A DNA stretch of 64,000 bases from JBBATK01 sp044228685 (GCA_044228685.1 JBGAUL010000010.1:51988-115987); one strand, 5' to 3'. Shown: positions 35,408-44,211, numbered from the stretch's first letter. A program made the numbers and translations. Notes: generated by a model from the sequence alone, not told the origin.

Positions 35408-36094
35408 CTACCGACCACAGAACCCGCGTTCCATATCTGACTGGATGATGCTGAGAAATTCAGATTGCGAGATATAGACCGGAGTGTAGTTCGCGTTCAG
35501 TGATTGCAGGTTGCGGTAGTAAGCGCGCATGTGATTGCGACTACCTCGAGTAAGGTTGTCGTACACAAGTTTGATGTCTTGATTGTCAATGTTCTTGCCA
35601 CTGTACTTGAGATCGGCAATGTCAAGATCCTCGATCGTAGCTCCAACTGAATATGCTGCGATTAAACTCTCGTTCCCTTTGGCAACAAGTTGTGTATACA
35701 GTGCTTGAAGAGTTGAATCGTTAAACACTCCGACACCTCTGTTCCCAGTAGGGTCAGCAATTGTATAACGCTGCAGCAACAAAAGAACAGCATCCATGTG
35801 TGTTTGTTCGGAAGCTGAAATGTTGGTGAAGACCATCGATCCCCATCTTGCGTACATTGTAGTATAAACATCGCGCGCAAGTTTTTCCTCCTCGCGCATT
35901 CGAATCAAACTAGACCGCTCAGCTTCGTTCAGTGTTTCGATTGGTACACTTTGCAATTGCGTCTGCAAAGCACTCGGCGAGCAGTAACCGTATTCGTCGT
36001 CGGCACTGAGTGGATTTTGTCGTGTCTGACACGATTCGTTAGTACTTGCAACGAGGATTAAACTGAGAGCTAAAATTAATGTGCGAGTTTTCAT
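35408..36094 (-). CDS. Exported DUF2202 (ferritin-like) protein
   Basis: 228 residues from ATG 36094, chosen because AGGAGA lies seven nt upstream and MKTRTLILALSLILVAS is then a signal peptide; the frame open to 36148 adds non-conserved residues. DUF2202 features: LIRMREEEKLARDVYTTMY, ASEQTHMDAVLLLLQRY, DNQDIKLVYDNLTRGSRNHM, AYYRNL. The E...E-x-x-H helices resemble a ferritin-like four-helix bundle; metal binding is inferred. A Cys after the signal (ESCQ) might be lipidated, but the lipobox is poor. Confidence 0.83.
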   Translation of the reverse strand: MKTRTLILALSLILVASTNESCQTRQNPLSADDEYGYCSPSALQTQLQSVPIETLNEAERSSLIRMREEEKLARDVYTTMYARWGSMVFTNISASEQTHMDAVLLLLQRYTIADPTGNRGVGVFNDSTLQALYTQLVAKGNESLIAAYSVGATIEDLDIADLKYSGKNIDNQDIKLVYDNLTRGSRNHMRAYYRNLQSLNANYTPVYISQSEFLSIIQSDMERGFCGR

Positions 36095-36440
36095 GACACT
36101 TTCTCCTAATGGTGGGTACGATTTCATTACAAAGCTCAAGCTTCTCATTTACGTCCAGTGTAACACTTGTACCACAAGGCAAGATTTTTCTGCGACGCTT
36201 AGAATCTCCATCGTAACGCGTCCTACATAACAATCTTCAACCACCCCGGAAGTCAGTTCTCGGTTCAGTGCTTGACCTATGCTACCGGAGTCGGAATTGA
36301 TTCGATTCAAAGCAGTTATCATCTAAGTCTATAGAAGCCGGTATCGATTTCGCTACATGATCGATGCTTCTTTTAAGGAGCCGAGCACTTCATGTGGAAA
36401 GAGCCTACTCGCTCATAAAGTCAAAAAATCAAGATTTTGA
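36095..36440. other. Intergenic region between divergent genes
   Basis: About 345 bp without a credible ORF. The right end runs into the padR promoter/operator. No consensus promoter for the minus-strand DUF2202 gene is apparent. Confidence 0.55.
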
Positions 36441-36491
36441 ACTATTTCTGAAATAGTACCTTGACAGACATAGTACTATGTCATATATTTG
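36441..36491 (+). promoter_or_regulatory. padR promoter with overlapping palindromic operators
   Basis: TTGACA (36461-36466), 17 nt, TATATT (36484-36489); the latter extends to TATATTTG, so it fits both sigma-70 and Bacteroidota consensus. Between the boxes is a perfect 16-bp palindrome, GACATAGTACTATGTC (36467-36482). Upstream lies a second inverted repeat, ACTATTT-CTG-AAATAGT (36441-36457). TAGTAC occurs in both areas. Bound repressor would block polymerase; autoregulation by the PadR protein is inferred. Confidence 0.7.
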
Positions 36492-36521
36492 TACGTGCTT
36501 ATTAACACGGTGCAAACGCAG

Positions 36522-36842
36522 ATGGAAATTTCATCAGATCTCATACGAGGGCACATCGATTCCATTATTCTTCGGCTGGTGAAGGATGAGGATTTGTATG
36601 GCTATCAGATATGCAAAAAGATATACGCTAATAGTGAGGGTGCATACGAGCTCAAGGAGGCTACGATGTATTCGAGTTTGAAGCGATTGGAAAGTGAGGG
36701 TTGTATACAATCGTACTGGGGTGACGAGACGCAGGGAGGGCGACGCAAGTACTACAAAATCACTGCGAAGGGAAGCTTGAGCTACGAGGAAAACAAGAAA
36801 GCCTGGGAGCATGCAAAAAACATACTAGACAAACTACTTTGA
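36522..36842 (+). CDS. PadR family transcriptional regulator
   Basis: 106 residues from ATG 36522; the longer frame from TTG 36489 would start inside the -10 box and is rejected. Typical PadR winged helix: SSDLIRGHIDSIILRLVKDE, DLYGYQICKKIY, ATMYSSLKRLESEGCIQSYW, GGRRKYYKITAKG, then a dimerisation helix. PadR proteins repress neighbouring genes until a ligand or stress releases them. The gene is 10 nt upstream of the pentapeptide-repeat gene. The pair strongly resembles one found in Bacillus and relatives, which suggests horizontal transfer. Confidence 0.9.
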   Translation: MEISSDLIRGHIDSIILRLVKDEDLYGYQICKKIYANSEGAYELKEATMYSSLKRLESEGCIQSYWGDETQGGRRKYYKITAKGSLSYEENKKAWEHAKNILDKLL

Positions 36843-36852
36843 GGATAAAACC

Positions 36853-37719
36853 ATGAACGAGAAGATAAACAGTTACCTAAACGGCGTCTTTGCTCCCTAT
36901 GACGAAGTGAAGAGTGTTGCCGATTTGAAAGCAGAATTGCTTGCGGATTTACAAGAGCGCTACGAGGAGTTGAAAGCAGAGGGTAAAGACGATCAGCAAG
37001 CTTTCGAACTAACGATTGCAAGTGTGGGGAACATTGAGCAAACGGTGAGTGATATCGCTAATCTCTCTAGTTCACTGGAGCGACAAGTAATCACGAATTT
37101 CCGAGCTGCAAAACTGGAGCATACTGACTTCGCCGGTGTTCTAGCCCAAAATGGCAAATACGTTGCGAGTGCCTTGCGGGGTACAAACTTTGCAGGCGCA
37201 GACATTAGCGGAAGTCAATTCCATGCGAGTGATGTTCGTGAGGTGAATTTTGACGGAACTAACTTGACTGACTGCAGCCTGACGACCGTTGATCTTTCGG
37301 GTAGTAGCTTCAACAAGACCGTGCTGTTGCGGACACAATTCAATAAGTCCGATTTGCATCATGCTCACTTCAGCGACGCAAAGTTTGTCGATGCGAAGTT
37401 GGTCATGAGCGACTTACGTGAAACAGTTTTCGAGAACTGCATTTTCAATGGAGTGGATTTTAAGTACTGCGATTTGAGTGGAATATGTTTGGACGGTCAG
37501 ACCTTCATCGGTGTGCGATTCGACAAGTCCGCACTAAGCTCCGTGAGCTTCAAGGGAGCAATTTTCAAGAACGTTTCCTTCGTACCAACTTTTTCGTTTA
37601 CGAACAGATATTACAAAGCGATCAGCACCGTATGCTTCGATGGGGCTATTATGGATAAACTAAGCTATGCCTCACTTAAGGGTATGAATGCCGAGCTGTC
37701 AAAGGTAACCGTCGTCTAG
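36853..37719 (+). CDS. HAAS/DUF1700-like domain plus pentapeptide repeat protein
   Basis: 288 residues, cytosolic, no membrane helix. Residues 1-75 match the PadR-associated HAAS/permease-prefix domain (INSYLNGVFAPYDEVKSV, LKAELLADLQERYEELKAEG, ASVGNIEQTVSDIANL). Residues ~85-255 are pentapeptide repeats of A/D-x-L/F-x-x type (TNFAGADISGSQFHASDVRE, FDGTNLTDCSLTTVDLSGSS) that form a right-handed quadrilateral helix. A C-terminal piece (CFDGAIMDKLSYASLKGMN) closes it. The function of this class is unknown; the linkage with PadR suggests a stress or signal response. Confidence 0.88.
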   Translation: MNEKINSYLNGVFAPYDEVKSVADLKAELLADLQERYEELKAEGKDDQQAFELTIASVGNIEQTVSDIANLSSSLERQVITNFRAAKLEHTDFAGVLAQNGKYVASALRGTNFAGADISGSQFHASDVREVNFDGTNLTDCSLTTVDLSGSSFNKTVLLRTQFNKSDLHHAHFSDAKFVDAKLVMSDLRETVFENCIFNGVDFKYCDLSGICLDGQTFIGVRFDKSALSSVSFKGAIFKNVSFVPTFSFTNRYYKAISTVCFDGAIMDKLSYASLKGMNAELSKVTVV

Positions 37720-37805
37720 TACCGTCGAGAAGTAGAGTGTCGTGTCATCAACTTCCTCTGCACTAAGTTCGCGTTTTCAAAAACGAATTGAACCTACGGC
37801 GACGC

Positions 37806-38534
37806 ATGAAACGAATAGCATATATCACTGATTTACATCTCGACGAAGACTTTCCGAAACAGCAGGGAGTTGATCCGGAGGCGAATTGGCTACGGGTTTG
37901 CGATGATATTAAAACGCAAGACATTGACACGCTTGTGTATGGTGGAGATATAGGTGAGGCCGCGGCTCACCAGTATTTCTTTGCCACGCTTCGTAGTCTT
38001 GGAAAACCATTTTATATCACGCTTGGGAATCATGACCGATTCCTCGAAGTCATCGATCACTATTTACCGCCTGCAGCATTGCAAGGCGATGAGTTGTACC
38101 AGAGCTTTGAAAGTGACAGTTACAAATTCATCCTCTTGGATTCTTCGCGCGATGTTTTGAGCGACGCGCAACACGAGTGGTTCGCACAGCAATTGAATTT
38201 CTCGGGTCGCATAGTTGTGTTTATTCACCATCCGATTCTCCCACTTCGCACTCCTGTTGATACAATGTTTGCACTGAAGGGAAGAGAACGCTTACAAAAG
38301 GCGATGGAGTCCTGCGCATCTGAGATAACCGTCTTCTGCGCGCACTATCATATGGTCGATAGTCAACAAGTCAACAACATTAGCCAGATCATTAGTCCGG
38401 CGCTTTCCTATCAAGTGCGCAAAGAAGCCGCGCAGCTTGAGATTCTCAACGACCATTTCGGCTACAGAATCATTGAGTTTGCAGTTGATGGAATTCACAC
38501 AGAGCTACGCATCTTTGAATCTGCAGCTGAGTAA
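37806..38534 (+). CDS. Calcineurin-like metallophosphoesterase (Icc/CpdA-like)
   Basis: 242 residues from ATG 37806 (frame open from TTG 37788). Bimetal motifs: YITDLHLDED (D-x-H), VYGGDIGE (G-D), LGNHDRF (G-N-H-D), FIHHPIL (H) and CAHYHM (GHxH-like, with Ala for Gly). Family members hydrolyse phosphodi- or monoesters, including cAMP (CpdA). The substrate is not determinable from sequence. Confidence 0.87.
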   Translation: MKRIAYITDLHLDEDFPKQQGVDPEANWLRVCDDIKTQDIDTLVYGGDIGEAAAHQYFFATLRSLGKPFYITLGNHDRFLEVIDHYLPPAALQGDELYQSFESDSYKFILLDSSRDVLSDAQHEWFAQQLNFSGRIVVFIHHPILPLRTPVDTMFALKGRERLQKAMESCASEITVFCAHYHMVDSQQVNNISQIISPALSYQVRKEAAQLEILNDHFGYRIIEFAVDGIHTELRIFESAAE

Positions 38535-38955
38535 AAAAAGGAAGGACGTTCTCTGCATACAAGGGATGTCTTCGTCTGTCGAATTCAATCGCTCGCTAGC
38601 GCGTATTGCCCACCCGCCAACGTGATTGCTCTAACCAAGGAGTCAGTACTCTAAGTGTAAAAATGAGTGCGATGTCGCGAGATCAAATTCACGGGTGAAG
38701 TCTGATCGAACACTGAGCCACAAGAAGCATCGTTGATCGCGACAATTTTAGACGGGAACAAAACCCTCAATTCGCTCATATTTCGAGCTTTAGCAACATT
38801 TCAGGTCTCTCAAAGCCGCAAATTTTGGTAGTTTTGCTGTTCTTAGACACGAGGCATAGCAGCCAAATCGTCTTGATAGTCTTAGGAATCTTCTTAAGCT
38901 CACGCGAGGCAGTCTGTTCCTGAATACATCATTCCACCTTTTTCTACAGCCAACA
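38535..38955. other. Intergenic region upstream of tig
   Basis: 421 bp with no credible ORF. A TAGTTTTG at 38829-38836 fits the -7 consensus TAnnTTTG but has no -33 partner; it would give a ~110-nt leader for tig. Confidence 0.5.
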
Positions 38956-40227
38956 GTGAATACAGTCATCAACCCAAAAGAAGGCTTGACCCGTGAAATG
39001 CATATCACGATGAGTCTTGACGAATTGCAACCTCATTTTGAAAAAGCTCTGCAAACCGCACAAGCGGACGCGCAAATCGATGGATTTCGCAAGGGCAAAG
39101 TTCCAATGAACATTATCAAAGCGCGCTTTGCTAAGGCAATTGAGCGCGATGCTTTGGGAGATATTGCTGACGAGAGTTTTCAAGCGGCTGTAAAGGAACA
39201 AGCTTTGGAAGTTGCGGGAGTACCGATGCTTCGTGACATGAAGAGAACCGATGATCAAGGTGCCGAGTTCTTTGTTGAATTCGAGGTCTATCCTGAATTC
39301 AGCGTGCGCGAGTACCACGAGATTGAAATTGAAAAACCGATGCGTCAGATCAGCGATGACGATGTCGAAGAAGAATTGAAGAACATCCTCCTTCGTACCT
39401 CCAAACTTGAACCGGCTGATTCGGTAAGCGATACTATGCACGTCGTGAAGTTGAAGTTCAGCGAACTCGATGCGGCAACCAATACACCATTGCTTGGTGG
39501 TAAAGAGCGCGACATCTTTTTGGAAGGCGACAACGTCGATCCAATCCTCCGCAACGATGTCTTGAATACCAAGCGCGGCGATAGCTTCCGTTACACCGAA
39601 ACACATCGCGCGGGCGAACACGGTGAGCATGAGCATACTCACAACTGGCACGTGAGTGTAGTTGACATCCAGAAGGTCGTGCTGCCTGAACTGAATTCCG
39701 AATACATCGGTCAAATCAGCGGCGGTACATTTTCGACCGAAGAAGAATTGCGTGCAGATATCAAGCAATCACTGCAGCGCTATTGGGAGAAGGAAGTTGC
39801 GGATGCACTGCGCGACCAACTAGTTGATAAGATGATCCAAGCCCACGAGTTTGATGTGCCGAAGACACTTGTTGCAATGACAGCTTCAGAAATGATCGAC
39901 GAAGTCAAGAAGAAAAATCCAGAAGATCAATACTTGAAGCGTGCAAAGAAAGAAGATCTCTACGAACAGTTCCTGCCGAATGCTGAGCAAAGCGTACGCT
40001 GGCAGCTCATCGCAGAACAGATAATCAAAAACGAGAAGCTGGAAGTAGAAGAGTCGAACCTCGATGAAATGGCAGCATCACTTGGCGTTGAGAAGGAAGT
40101 GATTCGCGTAGCACTCGAAAAGAATCCACAATTGCGTGGACGAATGCTCACCGATCGCTTGTTCCAATTCCTTTTCGAGCGCGTCATTACCAACGAGGTT
40201 CCATACGAATCCATGCTCGAAAACTAA
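38956..40227 (+). CDS. tig: Trigger factor chaperone
   Basis: 423 residues from GTG 38956. The N-terminal ribosome-binding domain has the signature GFRKGKVP in helix-loop-helix form. The central PPIase (FKBP-like) domain (about 150-245) is divergent and contains an unusual His-rich loop, HRAGEHGEHEHTHNWH. The C-terminal arms (DALRDQLVDKMIQAHEFDVP onward) form the cradle. It binds nascent chains at the ribosome exit. The usual downstream neighbours clpP and clpX are absent. Confidence 0.92.
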   Translation: MNTVINPKEGLTREMHITMSLDELQPHFEKALQTAQADAQIDGFRKGKVPMNIIKARFAKAIERDALGDIADESFQAAVKEQALEVAGVPMLRDMKRTDDQGAEFFVEFEVYPEFSVREYHEIEIEKPMRQISDDDVEEELKNILLRTSKLEPADSVSDTMHVVKLKFSELDAATNTPLLGGKERDIFLEGDNVDPILRNDVLNTKRGDSFRYTETHRAGEHGEHEHTHNWHVSVVDIQKVVLPELNSEYIGQISGGTFSTEEELRADIKQSLQRYWEKEVADALRDQLVDKMIQAHEFDVPKTLVAMTASEMIDEVKKKNPEDQYLKRAKKEDLYEQFLPNAEQSVRWQLIAEQIIKNEKLEVEESNLDEMAASLGVEKEVIRVALEKNPQLRGRMLTDRLFQFLFERVITNEVPYESMLEN

Positions 40228-40281
40228 AAGCTCTGCGAATCGCGATACACCAATAACACGCTTCGGCGCTGAAACTCTAGG

Positions 40282-41301
40282 GTGAAGCTTCATACACTTC
40301 GGCATATCGCGTGTGTTCAAACAGCCTTTCTTGGTGACTGTGCTCTTGCTCTGTATTTGACTGAGGAGTTGCGCCAACGCGCGCCAAAAGCCCTCATTAC
40401 GATGGTCTGTACACCGGCATCGGCTGAATTAGTGTCTCATGCGTCGGCAGTTGACAGAGTAGTTGTCTTCGATAAACGTGGACGTGACGCCGGACTCAAC
40501 GGACTCCGTCGAGTTGCCTCAGGTCTTCGCGAAAGTGGAGTTGATTGCATCCTCGGTTTGCAACGAAGTGCTCGCACGAGTCTTCTTTGTCGCTTGAGTG
40601 GTGCATCACTGAGCGTTGGATATCGGCAAGCGACGATGTCCTTTCTCTATGACCAACGCATCAACTGGGATCTAAGCAAGCATGAGGTAGATCGTAACCG
40701 TTCGTTTCTCAGCGTCTTCGAAGATGTGCCTGCAACGACTGAAGCAATAGGAGTGCAGTTCAAAGATGATGGAAGTGAAAATCTTCCGCAGACTTTATTC
40801 CACTCGAAAAGCAGCAGTTCAGATCGAGTAGTAATTGCTCCCGGCTCAGTGTGGTTTACAAAGCGTTGGCCGCAAGACTATTACGCACAATTGGCAGCTG
40901 AGCTTGTACGCGCGGGCAAGGAAGTAGTGCTGATTGGATCACGAGATGATGCCACGATGTGTGAAAGCATTGCTGAGCAATCCGGAGCGATGTCGCTTGC
41001 AGGACGCTGCACCTTGCCTCAGACGCTAGGTTTGATGCGAGCTGCAAAGTGGGTTGTGACCAATGATAGTGCGCCGACGCATTTAGCAGGGCTAGTTGGT
41101 TCACGAACCTTGACGATCTATGGTTCGACCTTGCCGTCCTTTGGTTTTGCTCCGCGAGGAGCAAAGGATGTGATAGTCGAACAACATGGATTATCGTGTC
41201 GTCCATGCGGTCTTCATGGTCGCAACAGCTGTCCGCAACACACACTCGCATGCCTTCGCCAAAGCAGCGTTTCTGAAGTTCTTGGCGCAATAAATCAATA
41301 A
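40282..41301 (+). CDS. waaF: ADP-heptose:LPS heptosyltransferase (GT9)
   Basis: 339 residues from GTG 40282. GT9 features: HIACVQTAFLGDCALALYL at the N-terminus, GLQRSARTSLLCRLSGA, VIAPGSVWFTKRWPQDYYAQL, VLIGSRDDATMC, LAGRCTLPQTLGLMRAAK, VTNDSAPTHLAGLVGSRTLTIYG, and the C-terminal Cys cluster CRPCGLHGRNSCPQ. It adds heptose to the LPS inner core at the inner membrane. WaaF rather than WaaC is likely but not certain. Confidence 0.85.
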   Translation: MKLHTLRHIACVQTAFLGDCALALYLTEELRQRAPKALITMVCTPASAELVSHASAVDRVVVFDKRGRDAGLNGLRRVASGLRESGVDCILGLQRSARTSLLCRLSGASLSVGYRQATMSFLYDQRINWDLSKHEVDRNRSFLSVFEDVPATTEAIGVQFKDDGSENLPQTLFHSKSSSSDRVVIAPGSVWFTKRWPQDYYAQLAAELVRAGKEVVLIGSRDDATMCESIAEQSGAMSLAGRCTLPQTLGLMRAAKWVVTNDSAPTHLAGLVGSRTLTIYGSTLPSFGFAPRGAKDVIVEQHGLSCRPCGLHGRNSCPQHTLACLRQSSVSEVLGAINQ

Positions 41302-41420
41302 TGAATTCCAATTACACTGAGCCGCTACTCTAACGCCGAATCAAACCATCCGACACTCGAGCTTTTTGCTCATTTGCTGAGTCACACGTACTAAATTTGA
41401 ACTGAGTTCCCCAGAGAATT

Positions 41421-43304
41421 ATGCCTCGACCGAATAAACCAGCCGTCCGATTACGGACGAAGACACAACGCGAGACCACCAATCGCTCCTCAGCGCGCTA
41501 TAGCCGCGAGGATATTCAATCATTTTCTTCTGCAGGTTCAGACGAGCGCAGATCATCACGTGGACCAAAACGTAGCGACGCACCGCGCGACTTCAATCGT
41601 CGTGATTCGAGCGACGATCGTCGTGGTTCAGGCAGAAGCGCAAGTGCCGGTGCCGGTCGCGGCACTGGACGCTCCTTTGATCGCAGTAGCGGACGCAGTT
41701 CAGAAAGAAGCAGTGAAAGAAGCTCTGATAGAGGAGCTGACAGAAGAACTGAACGCAGTTCAAGTCGTGATTTTGAGAATCGTCCTGCACGCCGCGGCGA
41801 GGGCTCATCTTCACGTCCACCATTCAGCCGCTCACGTCGTACTGACGAGGGAAGTGATGCAGGCCGTGATTCACGTTTCGAGAAGCGTGAGTTTAGTCCA
41901 CGTCGTGATGACGCCCGTTCTTCTGATTCACCGCGCAGTGCAGCTTCTGAACGTCGTTCAACTTCACGTCCGGTTCGTGACATCCTCCACAAGCGTGCTG
42001 ACAACAAAGTTTTTCGTCAACGTCGTAAAGGTCCGTTTACGCGCATCGATTCCGATCGCGACGACGAGCGTTCACAACAACGTTTCGAAGATCGTCCGGC
42101 GGACAGAGGATTTGAGCGCGATAACGATCGTCCAAGCAAGCGATTTGATCGTCCGCGCAGCGACTCTCGTCCTGAACGTGGCTCGCGATTCGAAGGCAGT
42201 GATTCCCAACGTGAATCATCGGATTCAGGATCCAGAGATTTCGCATCTCGTACACCACGCTCACAAAGCTCTGACTCTCGTCGTGGCTCTGGTAGCTATG
42301 AGCGCAAGCGAGACAGTGATTCTCGTTCAACCTCAGGTAGCGATCGCGGCTCCAAGAGATTTTCAGCAGAACCGCGTTTTGAGAAAAGTGATAGTCGGCG
42401 TCCGGCTCGCAAGTTCGGCGAACGTGACAGCTTCGACAAAACATCCAAGTTCCGCGGCTCGAAGAGTTTCGATGATCGTTCTGATCGCGTCACCGAAAGT
42501 GATGCAAGCATCGAACGTTCAGCAATGGAAGAAACGCCACGTCGCACAGCACGTGTGCGCAGTGTTCCGGGAAAAGAAGTTGAGCACACCGGTGATTTAC
42601 GCCTGAATAAGTTCCTTGCAGACGCCGGTATTTCCTCGCGCCGAAGTGCCGATGAACTCATCCTTTCCGGCGTCGTAAAAGTCAATGGAAAAATCATTCG
42701 TGAACTTGGCACCAAGGTCCATCCGGCAGACTTAGTCACAGTCAAAGGTGAACCGGTCAGTTACATCAAGCACCTTACCTACTTGGTACTCAACAAACCA
42801 AAGGATTATATCACAACGACGGCCGATGAAAAAGGACGTAAGACAGTGATGGATCTGATTCCGCTCAAGCAACGTTTGTATCCGGTGGGACGCTTGGATA
42901 GAAACACGACCGGAACGCTGTTGATTACCAACGACGGTGAGCTTGCAACACGTCTTATGCACCCGAGTCATGGAATCGAACGCGAGTACGTGGTAGGACT
43001 TGATAAGAAGTTTCAACCTGAGCATGGTCGTGAGATCAGCAAAGGTGTTGAGTTAGAAGATGGCATGAGCGGACCGGCTATACTGCGCGTCAATCCTGAT
43101 GATCGCAGCGAACTGCACATCATTTTGAGCGAAGGAAAGAACCGTGAAGTTCGTCGATTGTTCGAACACTTTGGCTACGAGGTAAAGCGACTCCACCGTA
43201 TTCGCTATGCGTCGATTGTCGTCAGTGGAATGTCGCGCGGCGAGTATCGTCACTTATCACGCGACGAAGTACGCAGTCTTCGCAGCGCTGTCGGTCTAGA
43301 GTAA
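41421..43304 (+). CDS. Pseudouridine synthase (RsuA/RluB family) with long Arg/Ser/Asp-rich N-tail
   Basis: 627 residues. Residues 1-385 are almost entirely Arg, Ser, Asp, Gly, Glu and Phe with short tandem motifs of R-S-S-E/D type, predicted disordered. An S4 domain begins near 392 (LRLNKFLADAGISSRRSADE, VKVNGKI), then the synthase domain: LVLNKPKDYITTT, VGRLDRNTTGTLLITNDGE with catalytic Asp493, THGIEREY-like MHPSHGIEREYVV and EGKNREVRRLFEHFGYEV. The core pseudouridylates 23S or 16S rRNA; which site cannot be told. The tail may mediate RNA contact or condensation (inference). Confidence 0.88.
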   Translation: MPRPNKPAVRLRTKTQRETTNRSSARYSREDIQSFSSAGSDERRSSRGPKRSDAPRDFNRRDSSDDRRGSGRSASAGAGRGTGRSFDRSSGRSSERSSERSSDRGADRRTERSSSRDFENRPARRGEGSSSRPPFSRSRRTDEGSDAGRDSRFEKREFSPRRDDARSSDSPRSAASERRSTSRPVRDILHKRADNKVFRQRRKGPFTRIDSDRDDERSQQRFEDRPADRGFERDNDRPSKRFDRPRSDSRPERGSRFEGSDSQRESSDSGSRDFASRTPRSQSSDSRRGSGSYERKRDSDSRSTSGSDRGSKRFSAEPRFEKSDSRRPARKFGERDSFDKTSKFRGSKSFDDRSDRVTESDASIERSAMEETPRRTARVRSVPGKEVEHTGDLRLNKFLADAGISSRRSADELILSGVVKVNGKIIRELGTKVHPADLVTVKGEPVSYIKHLTYLVLNKPKDYITTTADEKGRKTVMDLIPLKQRLYPVGRLDRNTTGTLLITNDGELATRLMHPSHGIEREYVVGLDKKFQPEHGREISKGVELEDGMSGPAILRVNPDDRSELHIILSEGKNREVRRLFEHFGYEVKRLHRIRYASIVVSGMSRGEYRHLSRDEVRSLRSAVGLE

Positions 43305-43367
43305 TTCATCCTCTGCCCGACATAGCGTCGCTGGCAGACAGTACATGTTTTTCATTAAGGAGAGACT

Positions 43368-44075
43368 ATGGAACGGAGAGATTTTATTGGTGCTACGGGT
43401 CTTGCACTTGCGGGAAGCATCGTTGGATCCGAGCGAATCAACGCTGCACCGGCACCAGTTGAGACAAACACCTTGATATTCGAAAATTTACCCTACGCCT
43501 ATGATGCGTTGGAACCACACATCGACGCAAAGACGATGGAGTTGCATCATTCCAAACATCACAAGGCATATTTCGATGGACTCGCCAAGGCAGAAGCTGA
43601 GTTGAAAAAGTGTCGTGATAACGGAGATTATTCGATGATCGAATACTGGTCCAAGAAGGCTGCCTTTCACGGCGGTGGACACTTCTTGCACACTCTGTTT
43701 TGGAAATGCATGGCCCCAGCAGTAGCCGGTGGAGGAGCTGATCCAAAGGGAGCAATTGCGAAAGCGATCAGCGACAATTTCGGATCATTCGAACTCTTCA
43801 AGAAGCACTTCAGCGCTGCCGCTACGGCAGTTGAAGGATCGGGCTGGGCTCTCTTGCATCATCGCAAGGCCGATGGCAAACTGATCATTCTGCAAGCTGA
43901 GAATCAACATAAACTTTCACCATGGGGAACAACCCCGATTTTGGCACTTGATGTATGGGAACATGCCTATTACTTGAAGTATCAAAACAAGCGCGCCGAC
44001 TACGTCAGTGCTTGGTGGAACGTTGTTAATTGGTCGCAGGTTGATGCGAATTTGGCAGCCGCGTCAATCAAATAA
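43368..44075 (+). CDS. sodA: Tat-exported superoxide dismutase, Mn-type features
   Basis: 235 residues. The N-terminus MERRDFIGATGLALAG is a twin-arginine signal with cleavage near INAAPA. The Fe/Mn SOD domain has ligands H60 (MELHHSKHH), H108 (FLHTLFW), D195 and H199 (DVWEHAYY). G104 and Q180 (AENQ) sit at the MnSOD-specific positions. It dismutates superoxide; export in folded, metallated form to the periplasm or surface fits the Tat route. AAGGAG ribosome site precedes ATG 43368. Terminator follows. Confidence 0.9.
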   Translation: MERRDFIGATGLALAGSIVGSERINAAPAPVETNTLIFENLPYAYDALEPHIDAKTMELHHSKHHKAYFDGLAKAEAELKKCRDNGDYSMIEYWSKKAAFHGGGHFLHTLFWKCMAPAVAGGGADPKGAIAKAISDNFGSFELFKKHFSAAATAVEGSGWALLHHRKADGKLIILQAENQHKLSPWGTTPILALDVWEHAYYLKYQNKRADYVSAWWNVVNWSQVDANLAAASIK

Positions 44076-44094
44076 TTTCAGTCGCATTCACGTC

Positions 44095-44117
44095 AAAGCC
44101 CGCATATACGGGCTTTT
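44095..44117 (+). terminator. Terminator after sod
   Basis: AAAGCCCG-CATATA-CGGGCTTT with a short T run. Confidence 0.85.
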
Positions 44118-44211
44118 GTCGTGTTATAGCCTTGGCTATCTATTTCTCGAAGCACCTTCTTTTGGTGCAATGAGATTGACCTAGATTCGGTCTATTAGAA
44201 AACAATACAGC

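Noticed and set aside
35399..35410. GTTTTAGAGCTA, identical to the start of type II CRISPR repeats
   Set aside because: Single occurrence with no repeat-spacer array, and it spans the stop codon of the DUF2202 gene. Chance match.
41560..42606. 348-residue Val/His-rich open frame on the plus strand
   Set aside because: It is the +1 shadow of the Arg/Ser/Asp-rich tail of the pseudouridine synthase; low-complexity composition follows from that gene.
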